Assembly (NCBI RefSeq): GCF_905220565.1
Contig: NC_059398.1
Span: 17,691,210-17,755,209 of the forward strand
Length of the DNA stretch: 64,000 nucleotides
From: Melitaea cinxia
Taxonomy: Eukaryota > Arthropoda > Insecta > Lepidoptera > Nymphalidae
Direction of reading: 5' to 3'
The notes under the pieces are model-generated. The model searched no databases. It was given only the letters and a program-made list of their open reading frames with translations, and was not told the origin of the DNA. Every line of letters starts with the position of its first letter. Within the stretch, counting starts at the first letter, position 1. Below, one piece after another: positions 43,991 to 56,218 of this stretch. Position numbers and translations under genes: made by a program.

Positions 43991-44206
43991 CTTCTAATCA
44001 TAAAAAAAGAACACAAATGTATTGAATTCAGTTCCTGGATCTCAACGATCACTAAAATCGTTTCAGGTGGCCTAGCCGAGCGTGAAGATAATAGCAATGT
44101 AGCAATATCCGTTATAGCTGTCGGTGCAGTATATAAAGAGCTATTCATTGATCCAAAACGTTCCAATAGAAAGAATACTTCGGTAAACCAACGGAAAACC
44201 GGTTAA
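43991..44206 (+). other. Candidate exon with open frame
   Basis: One plus frame is open for 71 codons and contains GGLAEREDNSNVAISVIAVG and AVYKELFIDPKRSNRKN. Two 3' splice-like sites (ttgaattcag ending 44031; aaatcgtttcag ending 44066) precede it and a donor-like gtaaac (44183-44188) follows in the frame. No ATG begins it. I recognise no family; it could be an exon of a gene extending outside the window or chance. Confidence 0.2.
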
Positions 44207-45122
44207 AATTTAACGGCGCTCAGTTTTATCGATTTTTTATTTATTTCGTAATTATAGATAAATAATATTATGAAATTATAAAATGTGTATTAAAAACACA
44301 CAAACTGTACAAATTAATTTAAGAAAAATAATTAAATTAAATTATTTCCTTCTTTTTTTTAAAGCAATTCTTTACCCGTTAACGGCCTGTTTCAATATTC
44401 TCTGCTTACAATAGATAGAATTTTTAACGTAAGCTTCGTACAAAATATGTCAAAAATCTTTCGCTATAGTTGGTAATACCAGAGATATACTGAAAAAGTC
44501 CATTATTGTATTTTTATTAAATCTTTTTTTACAAACTTTATTTTAACGAATGTTTTACTTGTTACAGTCATGGCAGCATGCTCATATTTGGCTTTGGTTA
44601 TTTTCAAAACACTTCAAAACCCAAATAATGTATTAATGTTATCTACATTACAAAAAAATTTTTAAAAAAAATAAGTTTATTACAGATTAACACAATGCTT
44701 CCCAAATTTTATAGCATAAATTTAACACCCAAATAATTATTTGTAAATTACAATTCAAAAAGGCTTAGATGAACTCACTTAATGAAATGTATTTTGAATT
44801 TCAACTTGAATAAGTCCAGCTCAAAGGGACCAAATGTCAAAAGACAGGCTTAATACCCAAAAGACATCACAATCACAAGTTTAACGATGTGGAAAATTAA
44901 AAATATATATATCAAACAAAGACCCTAGTACACTATACTTGACCGTAGCGAAGGAGCTATGAGAAAAGTGGTAGACATTTGCAGACACATATCCGAAATA
45001 CAAGATCATACACACACATAACTACCTATCAATATTAATGAGATAATCACATTAACATACATCGTTTCAAAACAATGAAAAAATTAAATAACTCGACATG
45101 TACCTAGGAGAAAAATATTAAT
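44207..45122. other. Unassigned stretch
   Basis: No signal recognised. Confidence 0.35.
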
Positions 45123-45580
45123 AATTGTATTCGCAGGCAAACGAAGAAAAACCGACTTCAATTATATCGACAAGTAATACAACGTAGGTAAACGAAAAAA
45201 TAGTCAAGTAAATACGCATTATCAAAGATTACTCCAAAGGTTGTTATCAGATCTCGATGAAATTTAAATGTCACCATATGATAAACATCTGCTTTCGATT
45301 AAATTAAAAGTCATCAAAATCGGTACACCCAGTAAAAAGTTATGCGGATTTTCGAGAGTTTCCTTCAATTTCTCTGGGATACCATCATCAGATCCTGGTT
45401 TCCTTATCATGGTACCAAACTAGGGATATCTCCTTTGAAACGAAAAAAGAATTATCAAAATCGGTTCATAAACGACGGAGTTATCCCCGAACATACATAA
45501 ATATATACATATAATATATATAATTGAAGAATCGAAGTTCGAATTGAGTAACCTCCTCTTTTTTTGAAGTCGGTTAAAAA
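45123..45580 (+). mobile_element. Family M, full-length copy 7
   Basis: It runs from ttgtattcgcaggcaaacg and accgacttcaattatatcga to ttgaagtcggttaaaaa. Best-preserved ends in the window. Confidence 0.8.
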
Positions 45581-45591
45581 GTAAATATTGA

Positions 45592-45745
45592 AGTTCTACT
45601 TTTTATGGCGCGTTAGGGAGTGATGAGAGTAAATTTTAACGATGCGCGCGCACACCGTCACGAAAAAATCGACAGCCTGAAGTTAGCTAGTCAATGAAGT
45701 ATAACTTTTTATGTGCGTAAATAAGCACGCGCACACTTTTTTTAT
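45592..45745 (+). mobile_element. Family F MITE-like element, copy 3
   Basis: gaagttctactttttatggc, cgatgcgcgcgcacaccgtc and agtataactttttatgtgcg. It lies 12 bp after family M. Confidence 0.6.
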
Positions 45746-48432
45746 TCAATATTGACATAAATACATTTTTACATCACAAAACTTGTCCTTTTTGTTTTAA
45801 TTGGAACAAAGTTCCTTACGGCAGGCTTGACATTTGGCTGGCGAGCGAACTGAAAAAAATGTGATACTAAAACCGTAAGAAAAATATATAACGGAAGTGA
45901 CGTAATTTCAGTCACACGGCTGTATAATATGACGTTTGTAAAACCAAAATATTACTAGTAAACTTTTTTTTAAATTATTTATGTAATTTCATACTGTCGA
46001 CAAAAATAAATAAAGCCATATGTTTTTTATTTCACTTAATAGTTTGAATTATTATTATTATTATTCTGTTTGATTTATTTTATTTTACGGTATTTGTTAT
46101 TTTCTAAAATACTAAATTTCCTAAATACTTTTATATACTTAATTAAAAACCAATCAACAAAATTATAAAAAACTCAAGAACTAGAAAATATATATAAAAT
46201 TCAACTTTTTTTTTCCAATTGTGTTGCTTCTATACTATCCGAAGGAACTTCGTTCCTACCTGGTGTCCCATGACACAAAATATTTTTTTTATAAGTATGG
46301 TTTTAGTGCAACAAACACGTGCGCTGACCACTAAGTATTTTGATAATTTCGTTTTCAAATTTTTTGCTGTGAAATCGTGATTATAATAAGTATCATATTT
46401 AACTCTGGACTCACATATGGTCAGTATAACTTGTTTTGTTTTACTCTTTGTTACTTTGTTTTTTTTTTTTTAATAAAATATCAAGAAAAAACTATGGGTA
46501 TACAGTAGGTATAATTTACTTTTATTGTTTACTTTTTTCTATTTTTTATCTTGAATTTAACCAAATCATAGGTTATAAAATATAGAAAACAATACAGTTT
46601 TTCTTAGTGAACAATGCTTTTTGATCATAGATCAACCAGCGCTTATATGTAACATACGTTTTATTGACCGTTTAACAATTCCAAGGAAAAATATAAAAAG
46701 ACGAACTTCATTATGTATATTACATTCTTTTATTTGTACTATTTTTAAATATTTAAATATTGCAGATAAAAAATATTTTTTTTAAGTTCAAAACATTTTT
46801 TCAAAGTTACGAAAATATCAAACAACAGTTCGTCAACGAATAAAGATATTCGCAGCCATCGATAAAACCCTTTCTATGTGTTCTATAACAGCTGATAATA
46901 ACCGTAATAATATTAAATGATGACCCGTTCCAGGCGAAGGGATAACGACACTCTATTTAGTGTTATATACTGATGTACCATTGACTACACCCATACTAGT
47001 TCAACTTACTCTGAGTTACTCGTTGGGATATACGAAAGATAATTGTTAGTGTAAACGTTGGCTGTTAATTGTTTCCTGATATTCTGATTGTAATTTTGAC
47101 AAAGTGCACGATCTAACGTAGGGTTTTAACTTTGGAAATTTGTATATTTGCAATTAAAATTTATGATTTAATATTTATATTATATTATTAATTAATTGTG
47201 TTTGACTAATTTAATTTTATAAAAAAGTAGCTGACCCCAAATACGTTATCCTGTATTTATTCGAATAATTTGAAGTTTAAAGTCGTTTATTTTTCTGAAA
47301 TTCTCCAGTCATCTGTGCAATATTTTTTTTTATTTCGTAAAAAACATTTTATAAATCTTTAATAAACACAAAAAATATTTATGCAAAGGCACACAGGGAT
47401 TAATTTTTATATTCACATAGTAACTTTATTATCATAGCTAGAATAAAGAATTACTTTTTTGTATACTAATTGTCTTAAACTGTATATCTACTTCTACTTA
47501 TGTTACTTTTGTGTTGGTGTGCAAAAAGTGTAAATTAATAAAATTAATAAATATATCATAATACTTGGCTGTAAAGCCACGATGAAATTTTTAAAAAGGC
47601 ACCTCGTAAAAAAATTCCCATTACTCGATAACAATATCAAACTCTCGAACGGATATAAAAGATTAAAAACACCATCTCAAATGAGTAATAGATCGGGCTC
47701 GACACCGTGACGCCCGAAACCGTTCGCCCAACGTATTCGATCACAAAATGGTTTCCCATATAACTCACATCACGAGTCCCCATTGAGTTGGGCTCGTTAA
47801 AATTAATGTTTGTTCAAAGATAAGCTGTTCCTTGCGGAACAATATCGTAGCACTCGCGATGTGAATTATGCATCTTCGTAGTTCCGTGACTTGATTAATG
47901 TGCGGTGGAGTGATGTGTCAGAAAAACTCAACAGAAACGTTGTAGACTTTTGCTTGGAAACGATTTGAAAAAAGGAATTCTTGTTTTTACTATATTGTTG
48001 TGTGAGCAATGTCTTGTTATTTTTTTTTTAATTTTTTTTTTGTCATGGTTATTAATGATTATTAAAATTATGTTTTAAAACTACCATACTTCAATGAAAA
48101 AGATTTTTTTTGCACAACATTTTAGCAAATATTTTCGATCATTATTATGTTATATCACAAACTTCAGCTTAACTCATATTTTACTTACGTTAATTATATG
48201 TTTATTATATTTATGAATCACTTTAATTAGAAACAAAATTCATATTTAAAATGCTTTGTTCCCAAAAGAAAACGAATCAAATAAAAGCTTAAAATATCTA
48301 TAACATAAAATATGACATAAATGACATAATGCTATCATTACCCTATACGTACCCTACATGTACCTATGGTACAACTTGAAATGGTCCTACTTTTATTGCA
48401 ACAAAATTTAACTTTTACAATTTATATCACTT
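45746..48432. other. Longest stretch without recognised elements
   Basis: No gene or repeat match is seen. Two less AT-rich patches (46900-47060 and 47680-47940, the latter with acgcccgaaaccgttcgccc) have no long open frame; they could be regulatory or conserved non-coding DNA, which only comparison could show. A very short 'tagctgacccc' scrap lies at 47228. Confidence 0.4.
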
Positions 48433-48488
48433 ACTCACTTCAGCCTATCGCAGTCCACTGTTGGACATAGACCCTAGTTCGCGCCATA
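48433..48488 (-). mobile_element. SINE-like family B, tail only (copy 6)
   Basis: cttcagcctatcgcagtcca then ctgttggacatagacc. Confidence 0.6.
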
Positions 48489-49021
48489 ACAACAACATAA
48501 AAAACAACCCATACAGACATTTTATTAAGTAGTTCTTCAAGGTATTTATGAAAGATATAACCAAAACATAATCAAATTTTTCTTCGTTTATAATATTAAT
48601 TTGGATAAGCTATGTTGCCAATGTTAAAACAATATTTAATTACTAGACAACTTAGACAATTTATAAGCCCTATACCCGAATGATACCTTAGTAGAAGGAA
48701 CTTGCTCCGTTCATACACAACATCACCAGTACAAGTAGCTGAGAGTCTAATTATTATAGAATAATCGGTAAACGTGGAACTTTGAGCATATAACATTATT
48801 ACGTCATCGTCATTATGAAAAAGATCTTTGAGTAAGAGGTTTCACTAAGGGATGTCTTATGTCTATGATTTTGCCCCAGTTAATGTTTCTAATGGTATGA
48901 AAGAATATTGCAGAAAAAGTAAAATATGTTTTTTATTAATTTTAACATGTTTAAATGTCACATTAATTAAATATTTGTCTTTTTTTCTTCTTCTATGACT
49001 CAATAATAATGATTCTTAGTT
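48489..49021. other. Unassigned stretch
   Basis: No signal recognised. Confidence 0.3.
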
Positions 49022-49140
49022 ACTAAAGTAACCAGAGCACCTGGAGATGCGCTGAATTGACAGCAGGAGTAGAGTCAACAACGCATTAGGAATGATCTTA
49101 GTGTGACAGTTGTACATAGGCTGTAATTATTTATCATGTG
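49022..49140 (+). mobile_element. Retroposon family C, highly diverged copy 11
   Basis: aagtaaccagagcacctgga, tcaacaacgcattaggaat and ataggctgtaattatttatc follow the family order with many changes: an old copy. Confidence 0.45.
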
Positions 49141-49611
49141 GCATCATCTTATCTTATATATATATCGACGACAGTTATTTTCTCGTTCTAAAAATTGAAA
49201 GGACATAAATCTTGAACTATTTTTTGACGTAAAATATCTATAGGCGAGAGGTAAGCCTGATTGTTCGCGGGCGATAGAGGCCGTGGCGGCGCACCCTATA
49301 TGATGGAATATATGTACAATAATAGAGTTGTTGCGATTTTTAAATAAATTTTAGATTTTTTTTTTTTTTTTGTATAAAAAGAAAATAAATGTTTATTAAA
49401 TGTTTCACATTTTGCCAGCTGTCACGTGACGGCTAACATTTTTTTTAATCCAAATATTTATATCCGGCTCAGGTATCATTTTCCTCGTAGGGTAAGAGGT
49501 CTCGTAAATCCGGCTGTGCCGGTTATTATCAAAATACCTCATAACGATCTTTACAATTAATCACACAAAGAGGAATAAAGTTTAACTGCCCTCCTATACA
49601 AAAGCATATTA
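49141..49611. other. Unassigned stretch
   Basis: No signal recognised. Confidence 0.3.
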
Positions 49612-49760
49612 TCCAATCTATATATAAGAAATGAATCCATGTTTCCCTTGGTCACGCCATCACGCGTTAACGGCTGGACCGATTTCGCAAATTCTTTTTT
49701 TGTTGTGTTTGTTATAGTCAGGAGAAAATTCTTATGGAAAAAAAATGATGAGGAGATTGC
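49612..49760 (+). mobile_element. Helitron-like family D, start fragment
   Basis: atctatatataagaaatgaa, ccatcacgcgttaacggctg and gaccgatttcgcaaattc are features of this group. Confidence 0.35.
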
Positions 49761-49934
49761 GCGGAAAATCAGAAAATTTAAGAATACCTAACAACCATAT
49801 AAAATTATTTCTAATCTAATCTTAGCGCTTTGGACAATATAAACTTTTTTAATGTAACCTTATGACGTTTGACATAGAATTGACAGAAGATTGGTTTCAA
49901 CACTTTTTTTAATTATTTTTTTATTAATTATACC

Positions 49935-50110
49935 AATTCGAGTTCAACATCCACAGATAAGACAGGACAACGTCTACTAATCTACATTCCGAATCGGTGG
50001 TAGCTTTACTATTACAAAAATAATAATCACTTTAAAGTTTTAATTTGTAAAATGACAATTCGAAGGTGCTCATGGGGCCTATTTGAATAAAGTTGTTGTT
50101 GATTTTTATT
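49935..50110 (+). mobile_element. LINE 3' end, copy b
   Basis: attccgaatcggtggtagct, cgaaggtgctcatggggcct and atttgaataaagttgttg correspond to the inverted copy at 18945. Confidence 0.5.
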
Positions 50111-50324
50111 CTCTACTCTTCAGTTACTCTTTTAATATATACATATATGGTAGGTAGGTAATAGTATATTTATATGTATTTGTTAATATGTAGTATGTTA
50201 CATTTTTGTATATATATATAAATTTTATTCTTTTATTTTATTTATTTTTTCTTTGGTGTTTTTTTTTAATATTTATTATTTATTATTTATTTTCTTCTGA
50301 ATGAATACTTCTTGCACTGCTTGC

Positions 50325-50475
50325 CTCGCTATATGAAACACTTACTCATGACCATGGGTTGACTGGAAGAAATCTCTTTCAGAGATAAGTCCACCTTTGC
50401 CATAAACCTTTCTATTATTGTATGTTTTATATCTGTTTTTTGAGTGCAATAAAGTATATAATATATATATAATAT
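50325..50475 (+). mobile_element. LINE 3' UTR of another family
   Basis: ccatgggttgactggaagaa, tctctttcagagataagtcc and gtgcaataaagtatataata, resembling from memory a common lepidopteran LINE 3' end. No coding part is attached. Confidence 0.5.
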
Positions 50476-50811
50476 AAACTGTGATTTAGTACAAAATTAG
50501 TAATATCAGGAATGAAATACAGCGTCACTAAGTTCACACAATAAATCATCTATAAAACATATCTATGTAATATAGTCTCTAACTAAATCTGAATGAATTT
50601 CCATTTAATCTTAAAAGAATAATCGGTTCACATCATTTTTATAGAGTACATTCATCCATTGACGCCAGTACATTGTTCATTCCTTTCTCGAAGGAAAACG
50701 ACATTAGTTCTGCTGCAATGAAAATATTTATAAAGACCGCGAAGGAACAGACGGTGTGTACGAGGAGAAAAAATAACCACGCGTTCTGCTTTGTAAGCTT
50801 TGAATAATTTA

Positions 50812-51240
50812 GTTTTTTAACCGACTTCAAAAAGGAGGAGGTAACTCAATTTGACCATATATATTTTTAATGTATGTTCGGAGATAACTTCGTCGTTTAT
50901 TAACCGATTTTGATAATTCTTTTTTTGTTGGAAAGAAGATATCCTTAGTTTAGTACCATGATAAGGAAACCAGGATCTGATAATGGGATCCCAGAGGAAT
51001 CGAGGGAACTTCTTGAAAATCCGCATAACTTTTTACTGAGAGTACCGATTTTGATGATTTTTAATTTAATCGAAAGCCGATGTTTATCATGTGGTCACAT
51101 TTAAATTTCACTGAGATCTGATTACAACTTTTGGAGAAATCTTTGATAATGCGTTTTTACTTAACTATTTTTTCGTCTACCTACGTTGTATTGTCGAGGC
51201 AATTGAAGTCGGTTTTTTTCGTTTGCCAGCAATCACAATT
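50812..51240 (-). mobile_element. Family M, full-length copy 8
   Basis: It runs from ttaaccgacttcaaaaaggagg-type end to gcaattgaagtcggtttttt. The frame read through it is not coding. Confidence 0.8.
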
Positions 51241-51426
51241 ATTAATTTATTTTGTAAGCAACATTGTGAGTATTTGTTTGTAGATAGTAAAATAATTTTA
51301 TGTATCCATCATTGTGTGTTTTAAACTTTCATGGTATATTACAACTGCATATTTGATGACTGATCCTTCCACAGTTCCTTCAACTGGTCTTGGGAACAGG
51401 TTTGGTCGTTAGATCGTGAGTTTGAC

Positions 51427-51690
51427 TGTGGTAGGGTACAGCAGGAAATTTCCTGCTTAAAAATATGGAGCAGCCCGACTGGGGTAGTACCTCGACCTTA
51501 CAGAAGATCACAGGAAAATAATACTGCTTTCAAGGAAGTTTGTGTTTCTGTTGGTGAGTAAGGTGACCAGAGCTCCTGGGGGATTGGAGATTGGGTCGGT
51601 AACGCGCTTGTGTTGCAGGCGTCTATAAACTACGGTAATCGCTTACCATCAAGTGAGCCGTACGCTTATTTGCCGACCTAGTTATATATT
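51427..51690 (+). mobile_element. Retroposon family C, full-length copy 12
   Basis: It runs from gtagggtacagcaggaaatt to ccgacctagttatatatttt. The family frame is lost by a one-base change in the G run (ctgggggattgg). Confidence 0.8.
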
Positions 51691-53004
51691 TTTTTTTATT
51701 GTGTTTGTGACAAAAGTTTGTAGAAATTATACAAATACTTATTCTAATCAGCGTTTGTACTATGTCTACTTCCGGACTTTTGATAAAAAATTTCTACTCT
51801 ACGTTCATAGTCAAGGTCAGGACCTGTCGACGAATGACTTTATAATGTTTGATTATGACAAGTTTGAAATTTCAATAGTATCGTTACCTATATTGTAATG
51901 ATATTGAAGTTGTGTATCAAAAAAATAAAAATTTTCGAATGAAACTTTCGCACTATAAATATAAGTAAAACAATTAGGATACAGTTAAAAAGTATTACAG
52001 CATCTCAGTTCCTTTTATGCAACATATTATGAGGAGGGGTAAAATAATGCAATACTGCGTTTTCACATTGCTTTAAAATTCATCTCGGGGCCACGAGTGA
52101 CGACATTTCTAACCTATAAATAGAAATAGGGATAAAAAAATAATATAATGTGTAGTTTAAAATGTGTGTTAGTGGTATAATATATTTATGTGTGTGAGTT
52201 TTAAAAAAATTACATTACAAAAATTTCTATGATAAGTTTCTCATCAAATATTTAAAAACACGATACGAATATTATGCGACAAATCTTATGGCAAATTCAA
52301 AATGACACACGACAAACAGAGAACGTACAACGTAATCCCCAAAAGATAGGTGACATGTCTCGCGACCCGCTAGCTGTGATAAAAATTAAGTTTACTTATT
52401 TGACCTAAAAATAACTTTTCTTAACATTCTTAATAATCAATATATTAAATAAAAATAATTTTAAAAAGCACTGAGAACGATCGCAGTCAAGATAAATATG
52501 TTCGAAGCAATAAATATTTATAAGTCCCTTTGAAGCGCTCCACTCGCAGAAGACGAATGAAACTGAACTACAATCATACATACATACATATTTAAATAAA
52601 AGGCTGCGAAAAAATCAGATACATATTAATAATATACGAGTGTCGAAACCTTAACATATTTCTGTATATTTATTATAAGTTATCCCGAAATAATCGAAAT
52701 ATATTATCAAACCGTGTCCCTCGTTTTACGACTGTCCCAAAATCATTCGTACATTTGAGAAGCCACATTCAACACATTTATAACAGTTCTCATCACGTAA
52801 CCTCGCACAACTTTTTGGTGGTAAAAAATGCGTCACACATTCAAGTTAAGCGAACGTGTCAAGTTAGGTAATGCATCATACTAAAAGTATCATTATCGCA
52901 AAAATATCTATACCATTAGTTATCAAATAACGATAGAAAGAGTAATCAAAAACAGACTAATACTTTACTAAGTCTTTTATTAATCATTACATAGTTCATT
53001 ACGT
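51691..53004. other. Unassigned stretch upstream of the SDR gene
   Basis: No repeat of the window's families is recognised. A patch at 52495-52570 has a slightly more balanced composition. Confidence 0.35.
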
Positions 53005-53140
53005 CGTGTTTGAAACTTTTGGGAACGACTTAAAATAATCTTAACGTCTTTGAAGACGAACATTTTGTCTTACTATACTTGGAAGTTATAGGCATGACAA
53101 AAAAATACATTGCCGCTATACATACAATATTAATATCATT
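53005..53140. repeat. Family I repeat, copy 2
   Basis: gggaacgacttaaaataatc, tttgaagacgaacattttgt and catacaatattaatatc; same order as at 22932. Confidence 0.55.
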
Positions 53141-53144
53141 ACAC

Positions 53145-53335
53145 AATATAACACAAAGTCGCTTCCCGCTGTCTGTATGCTTAGATCTTTAAAACTACGC
53201 AGTGGATTTCGATGCGGTTTCCTTTAGTAAATAGAGTGATTCCAGAGAAAGGTTTATATGTATAATACATGAATAATATAGTAGAGAAACACTGACAGTT
53301 TTTGGAACCGTGCGAGGCCGGGGTGGGTCGCTAGT
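53145..53335 (+). mobile_element. Helitron-like family D, fourth subfamily
   Basis: aagtcgcttcccgctgtctg, gtggatttcgatgcggtttc and gccggggtgggtcgctagtt form a typical start-to-end order for this group. Confidence 0.45.
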
Positions 53336-53840
53336 TTACATAGAAAATAAATGGCGTCTGCCCAAAGATTACAGCACTATCGAAGTGTTCATCGATAGCT
53401 ACAATTATGAATAATCAACTCCCAGGCCTCAACTTGCGTTCCACGTAATAATTATGACTTTATTACTGTTGCTTGAAGTGATAAATTTGCTTTGCTAACT
53501 CTTTATCTTCAAGTTAAAGACATAGTTAATCTCATCTAAAATTTGTATAATGTTTTTCATCTCCTGCTCATCAAATAAAAATTACTGTTATTCAATCAAA
53601 AGTTAGTTCGATTCGACAAATATTTGAATTTTATAAAATCGTTCGACCTTTAATAAGTTTGCGTCTGACGTTTGAAAAAGTAGATAATTAAAAAACAGTA
53701 AATCCAGATAACACTAATGGCGACGGGCGATTAAAATTGCTACTGCAATTAGCGACTTATCTATTTCTACACACATTTTTATCATTTCCAAACATAATAT
53801 TCTAACATACATAAATTGATACTAAAAAGTAACTGTAAAA
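53336..53840. other. Unassigned stretch
   Basis: No signal recognised. Confidence 0.3.
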
Positions 53841-54010
53841 TACTTATTTAATGAAACACTTTTTTCGGATTTTATCGCGGTTTATTATTAACTTTTGATT
53901 CCCGACGTTTCGGATACTTTACAGCAACCAGGACTTACAGGACCTCCCGAAATCCGAAAAAAGTGTTTCATTAAATGAGTAAAATTCGCGTAAACATTAG
54001 AAAACAATAT
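53841..54010. mobile_element. Family J element with 32-nt inverted ends
   Basis: Arms 53841-53872 and 53950-53981 are inverted complements with one mismatch (centre atgaaacacttttttcgg). The loop contains cccgacgtttcggatacttt. It lies about 300 bp upstream of the SDR start. Confidence 0.75.
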
Positions 54011-54200
54011 GTAAAATACTTTTTTTTACCCTTACAAATTAAATTAAAAAAAAAATCGTTAAAACGTGTGTACGCAAAATAAATTAATTTAGTAGAAACA
54101 AAATATTTATCGTAATTTACTAGAAACGGTTCACATCTTAAATATATAAATCTTGATCCCCAGCATCAAATTCCAAATGAAAATCTAACGATATTTTCAC

Positions 54201-54238
54201 TATATCACTAAAGAGAACTTATCTCGCTGAACACAGTC
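54201..54238 (+). promoter_or_regulatory. Possible TATA box and initiator of the SDR gene
   Basis: tatatc at 54201 lies about 31 bp before acagtc (54233), a spacing and an initiator-like motif typical of arthropod core promoters. It would give a 5' UTR of about 40 nt before the ATG at 54275. Motif-based guess only. Confidence 0.3.
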
Positions 54239-54274
54239 ATTTGACATTTAACTGATAAGAGCACACGGGATGCG

Positions 54275-55162
54275 ATGGCCTCCGATAGCGATAACGAGGT
54301 GTTTGTCGCTAGTATTAATTTAACCGCTATGACTAACGTGTCTGTCGTAGTGGGAGCGGCCAGCAACCTGGGCTATCACGTGTTGAAGAGACTGACAAAA
54401 TCGTACAATGGAAAAATATACTTTACAACAGAAGATGAAACGGCTGGATACAACATATACGAAAACTTGAAAAAGACTGGCGCTAACATCGAATATTTCA
54501 GAATGGATGTGACGTACACGAAGAGCATTATAAATTTCAGACATCACATACAAGACTCAGATGAGAGGATCGATCTTTTGATAAACAACACAGATTACGT
54601 TCCAACGCAGAGGAAACTATCGCACGCTGAAAAAGTTAGAAGAATTATGAGTGTTAATTTTTATGGATACATAAATTTCGGTAAACTCGTTTATCCATTG
54701 TTGACTGAAAACGCTAGGGTTGTTAACGTTTCCGGACCAGCTGGACTTTTAGCTACTATTGAAAATGAAAAGATAAGAAAAAGGATAAGCGATCCAACTC
54801 TCACTGAAGATGAATTAGTAGCGGTCATACAGGATTACGAGGAAGCTGTTAGAAAAGGCGTTGAGAAAACTGAAGGTTGGGGATTGAATGCTCACGCTTT
54901 CAGTAAGGTCGCATTGAGTGCTGTCACCTTCCTTCAGCACCGCGAATTGTCGAGTAAAGGAGTGATAATAAATTGTGTCAACCCGGGAGGTGTTACTAGT
55001 CGTGATGATAGAAAATCTACAAAAGTGTATGAGGAAGGCGCCAAAGCTATATTATACTTGGCCTTGGAAGCACCTTTATCGATAAAAGGAAACTTTGTGT
55101 GGAGCAACTATAGTGTGATTGAGTGGAACAGTGATCCATATGTTGAAGTGACAACTGTATAG
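54275..55162 (+). CDS. Carbonyl-reductase-type SDR with altered active site
   Basis: An intact intronless frame of 295 residues, close in length to carbonyl reductase 1-type SDRs, which reduce carbonyls with NADPH in the cytosol. The order of blocks fits: VVVGAASNLG (25-33) for the cofactor glycine motif, RMDVT (76-80), LLINNTD (101-107), MSVNFYG (125-131), RVVNVSGPAG (148-157), the family insert LTEDELVAVIQDYEEAVRKG (176-195), GWGLNAHAFSK (201-211) and NPGGVTS (236-242). N128, S153 and K211 of the N-S-Y-K tetrad are present, but the Tyr is H207 (HxxxK). The middle Gly of TGxxxGxG is Asn and NNAG is NNTD. So reductase activity is doubtful, yet the frame has no break. The ATG at 54275 is in frame; a second ATG (M19, 54329) would give the more usual SDR N-terminus. 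Lack of introns suggests a retrocopy or a naturally single-exon gene. No neighbour gene helps. Confidence 0.85.
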   Translation: MASDSDNEVFVASINLTAMTNVSVVVGAASNLGYHVLKRLTKSYNGKIYFTTEDETAGYNIYENLKKTGANIEYFRMDVTYTKSIINFRHHIQDSDERIDLLINNTDYVPTQRKLSHAEKVRRIMSVNFYGYINFGKLVYPLLTENARVVNVSGPAGLLATIENEKIRKRISDPTLTEDELVAVIQDYEEAVRKGVEKTEGWGLNAHAFSKVALSAVTFLQHRELSSKGVIINCVNPGGVTSRDDRKSTKVYEEGAKAILYLALEAPLSIKGNFVWSNYSVIEWNSDPYVEVTTV

Positions 55163-55238
55163 ACTAAAGCCGGAATTCAAATGTAAGAGAAAAATTAATG
55201 ATCCATTTAAGTTATAATTCATACCAAAATACTACTCA

Positions 55239-55244
55239 AAATAA
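55239..55244 (+). terminator. Proximal poly(A) signal of the SDR gene
   Basis: AATAAA 77 bp after the stop codon, followed by a GT-containing stretch. A second AATAAA lies at 55670-55675 with T-rich sequence after it, so a longer 3' UTR is also possible. Confidence 0.45.
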
Positions 55245-55721
55245 AGTCGAGGTCATGAACCGTGGCGTAACAGCTTATCACACGTCCGAAATACAGATTA
55301 TTGTTACATAATTATAATTCACAAATAACTTCCTTTACCAAAAAGTAGAATAGTTACACTTTATACAAACAAAATGAAAAGAATTTTAATATCTGTTCTG
55401 ATAATATATAGGGAATGTCTTAAATGTCAATTTTATGAAACAATTTCCTCTCTAAAAGACTGGGAAAAATTTGAGACATTTTTTAGATTTTGTCTGAAAT
55501 CAATTTGGTAAAATAATTTTTTGAGTTGTATTGTAGTAAGGATACAACAACAAAAATTATTTTTTACTAAAAGTAAGCTTCAATATGAAGCTCTAGTCAT
55601 ATGCAATACACTGAAAATATTTTTTTGTACTTCTTATGCTTGATTATTCTGTAAATATATTTTAAGTACAATAAAAGATTATCATACATTTGTTCAATAG
55701 TTCTATCCGGTTCGAATGTCT
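55245..55721. other. Likely 3' UTR / intergenic AT-rich stretch
   Basis: No element recognised; contains the distal AATAAA at 55670. Confidence 0.35.
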
Positions 55722-55902
55722 GTCCTCACTCCACTGTACCTCAGAGAACACGTTAACTTGTCGCTCCCGGTTGTTATCATAAATACCTGATAGCGATCGT
55801 TACTTAAAATAACCATATGCGTATATAAATATAATCAGCTCTGGACAATCGTGGTTGATTACGTTCCAATTCTTCTCCTACAATGAGAAAGAAGCCTATG
55901 CC
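55722..55902 (+). mobile_element. SINE family A, diverged body and tail (copy 9)
   Basis: cagagaacacgttaacttgt, gatagcgatcgttactt and gaaagaagcctatgcc, about 45 bp after the distal poly(A) signal of the SDR. Confidence 0.6.
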
Positions 55903-55999
55903 TAACTAACTGAGTGAATCTTGAACTATAAAAGACAACACAACATGTGTACAATGTCTCGGTACGTTTCTTTTAATCGTATTATCAATAGCTACTTTA

Positions 56000-56218
56000 A
56001 TTCATCACATCATCATCACAGCGGCCTTTCGCAGTCCAATTGTGGACATAGGCCTCCACAAGCCAAAAATGGCATGTGTTTTGCCCATAGTCACCACGCT
56101 GGGCAGTCGGGTTGGTTACCGCAGGGCTGGCTTTGTCGCAGCGAAGACGCTGCTGCCCGTCTTCGGCCTGTGTATTTCAATGCCAGCAGTTGGATGGTTA
56201 TCCCGCCATCGGTCGGCT
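56000..56218 (-). mobile_element. SINE-like family B, 5' truncated (copy 7)
   Basis: It starts with an (ATC)n tail (catcacatcatcatcac) and runs to cccgccatcggtcggct, where it ends. Confidence 0.75.
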
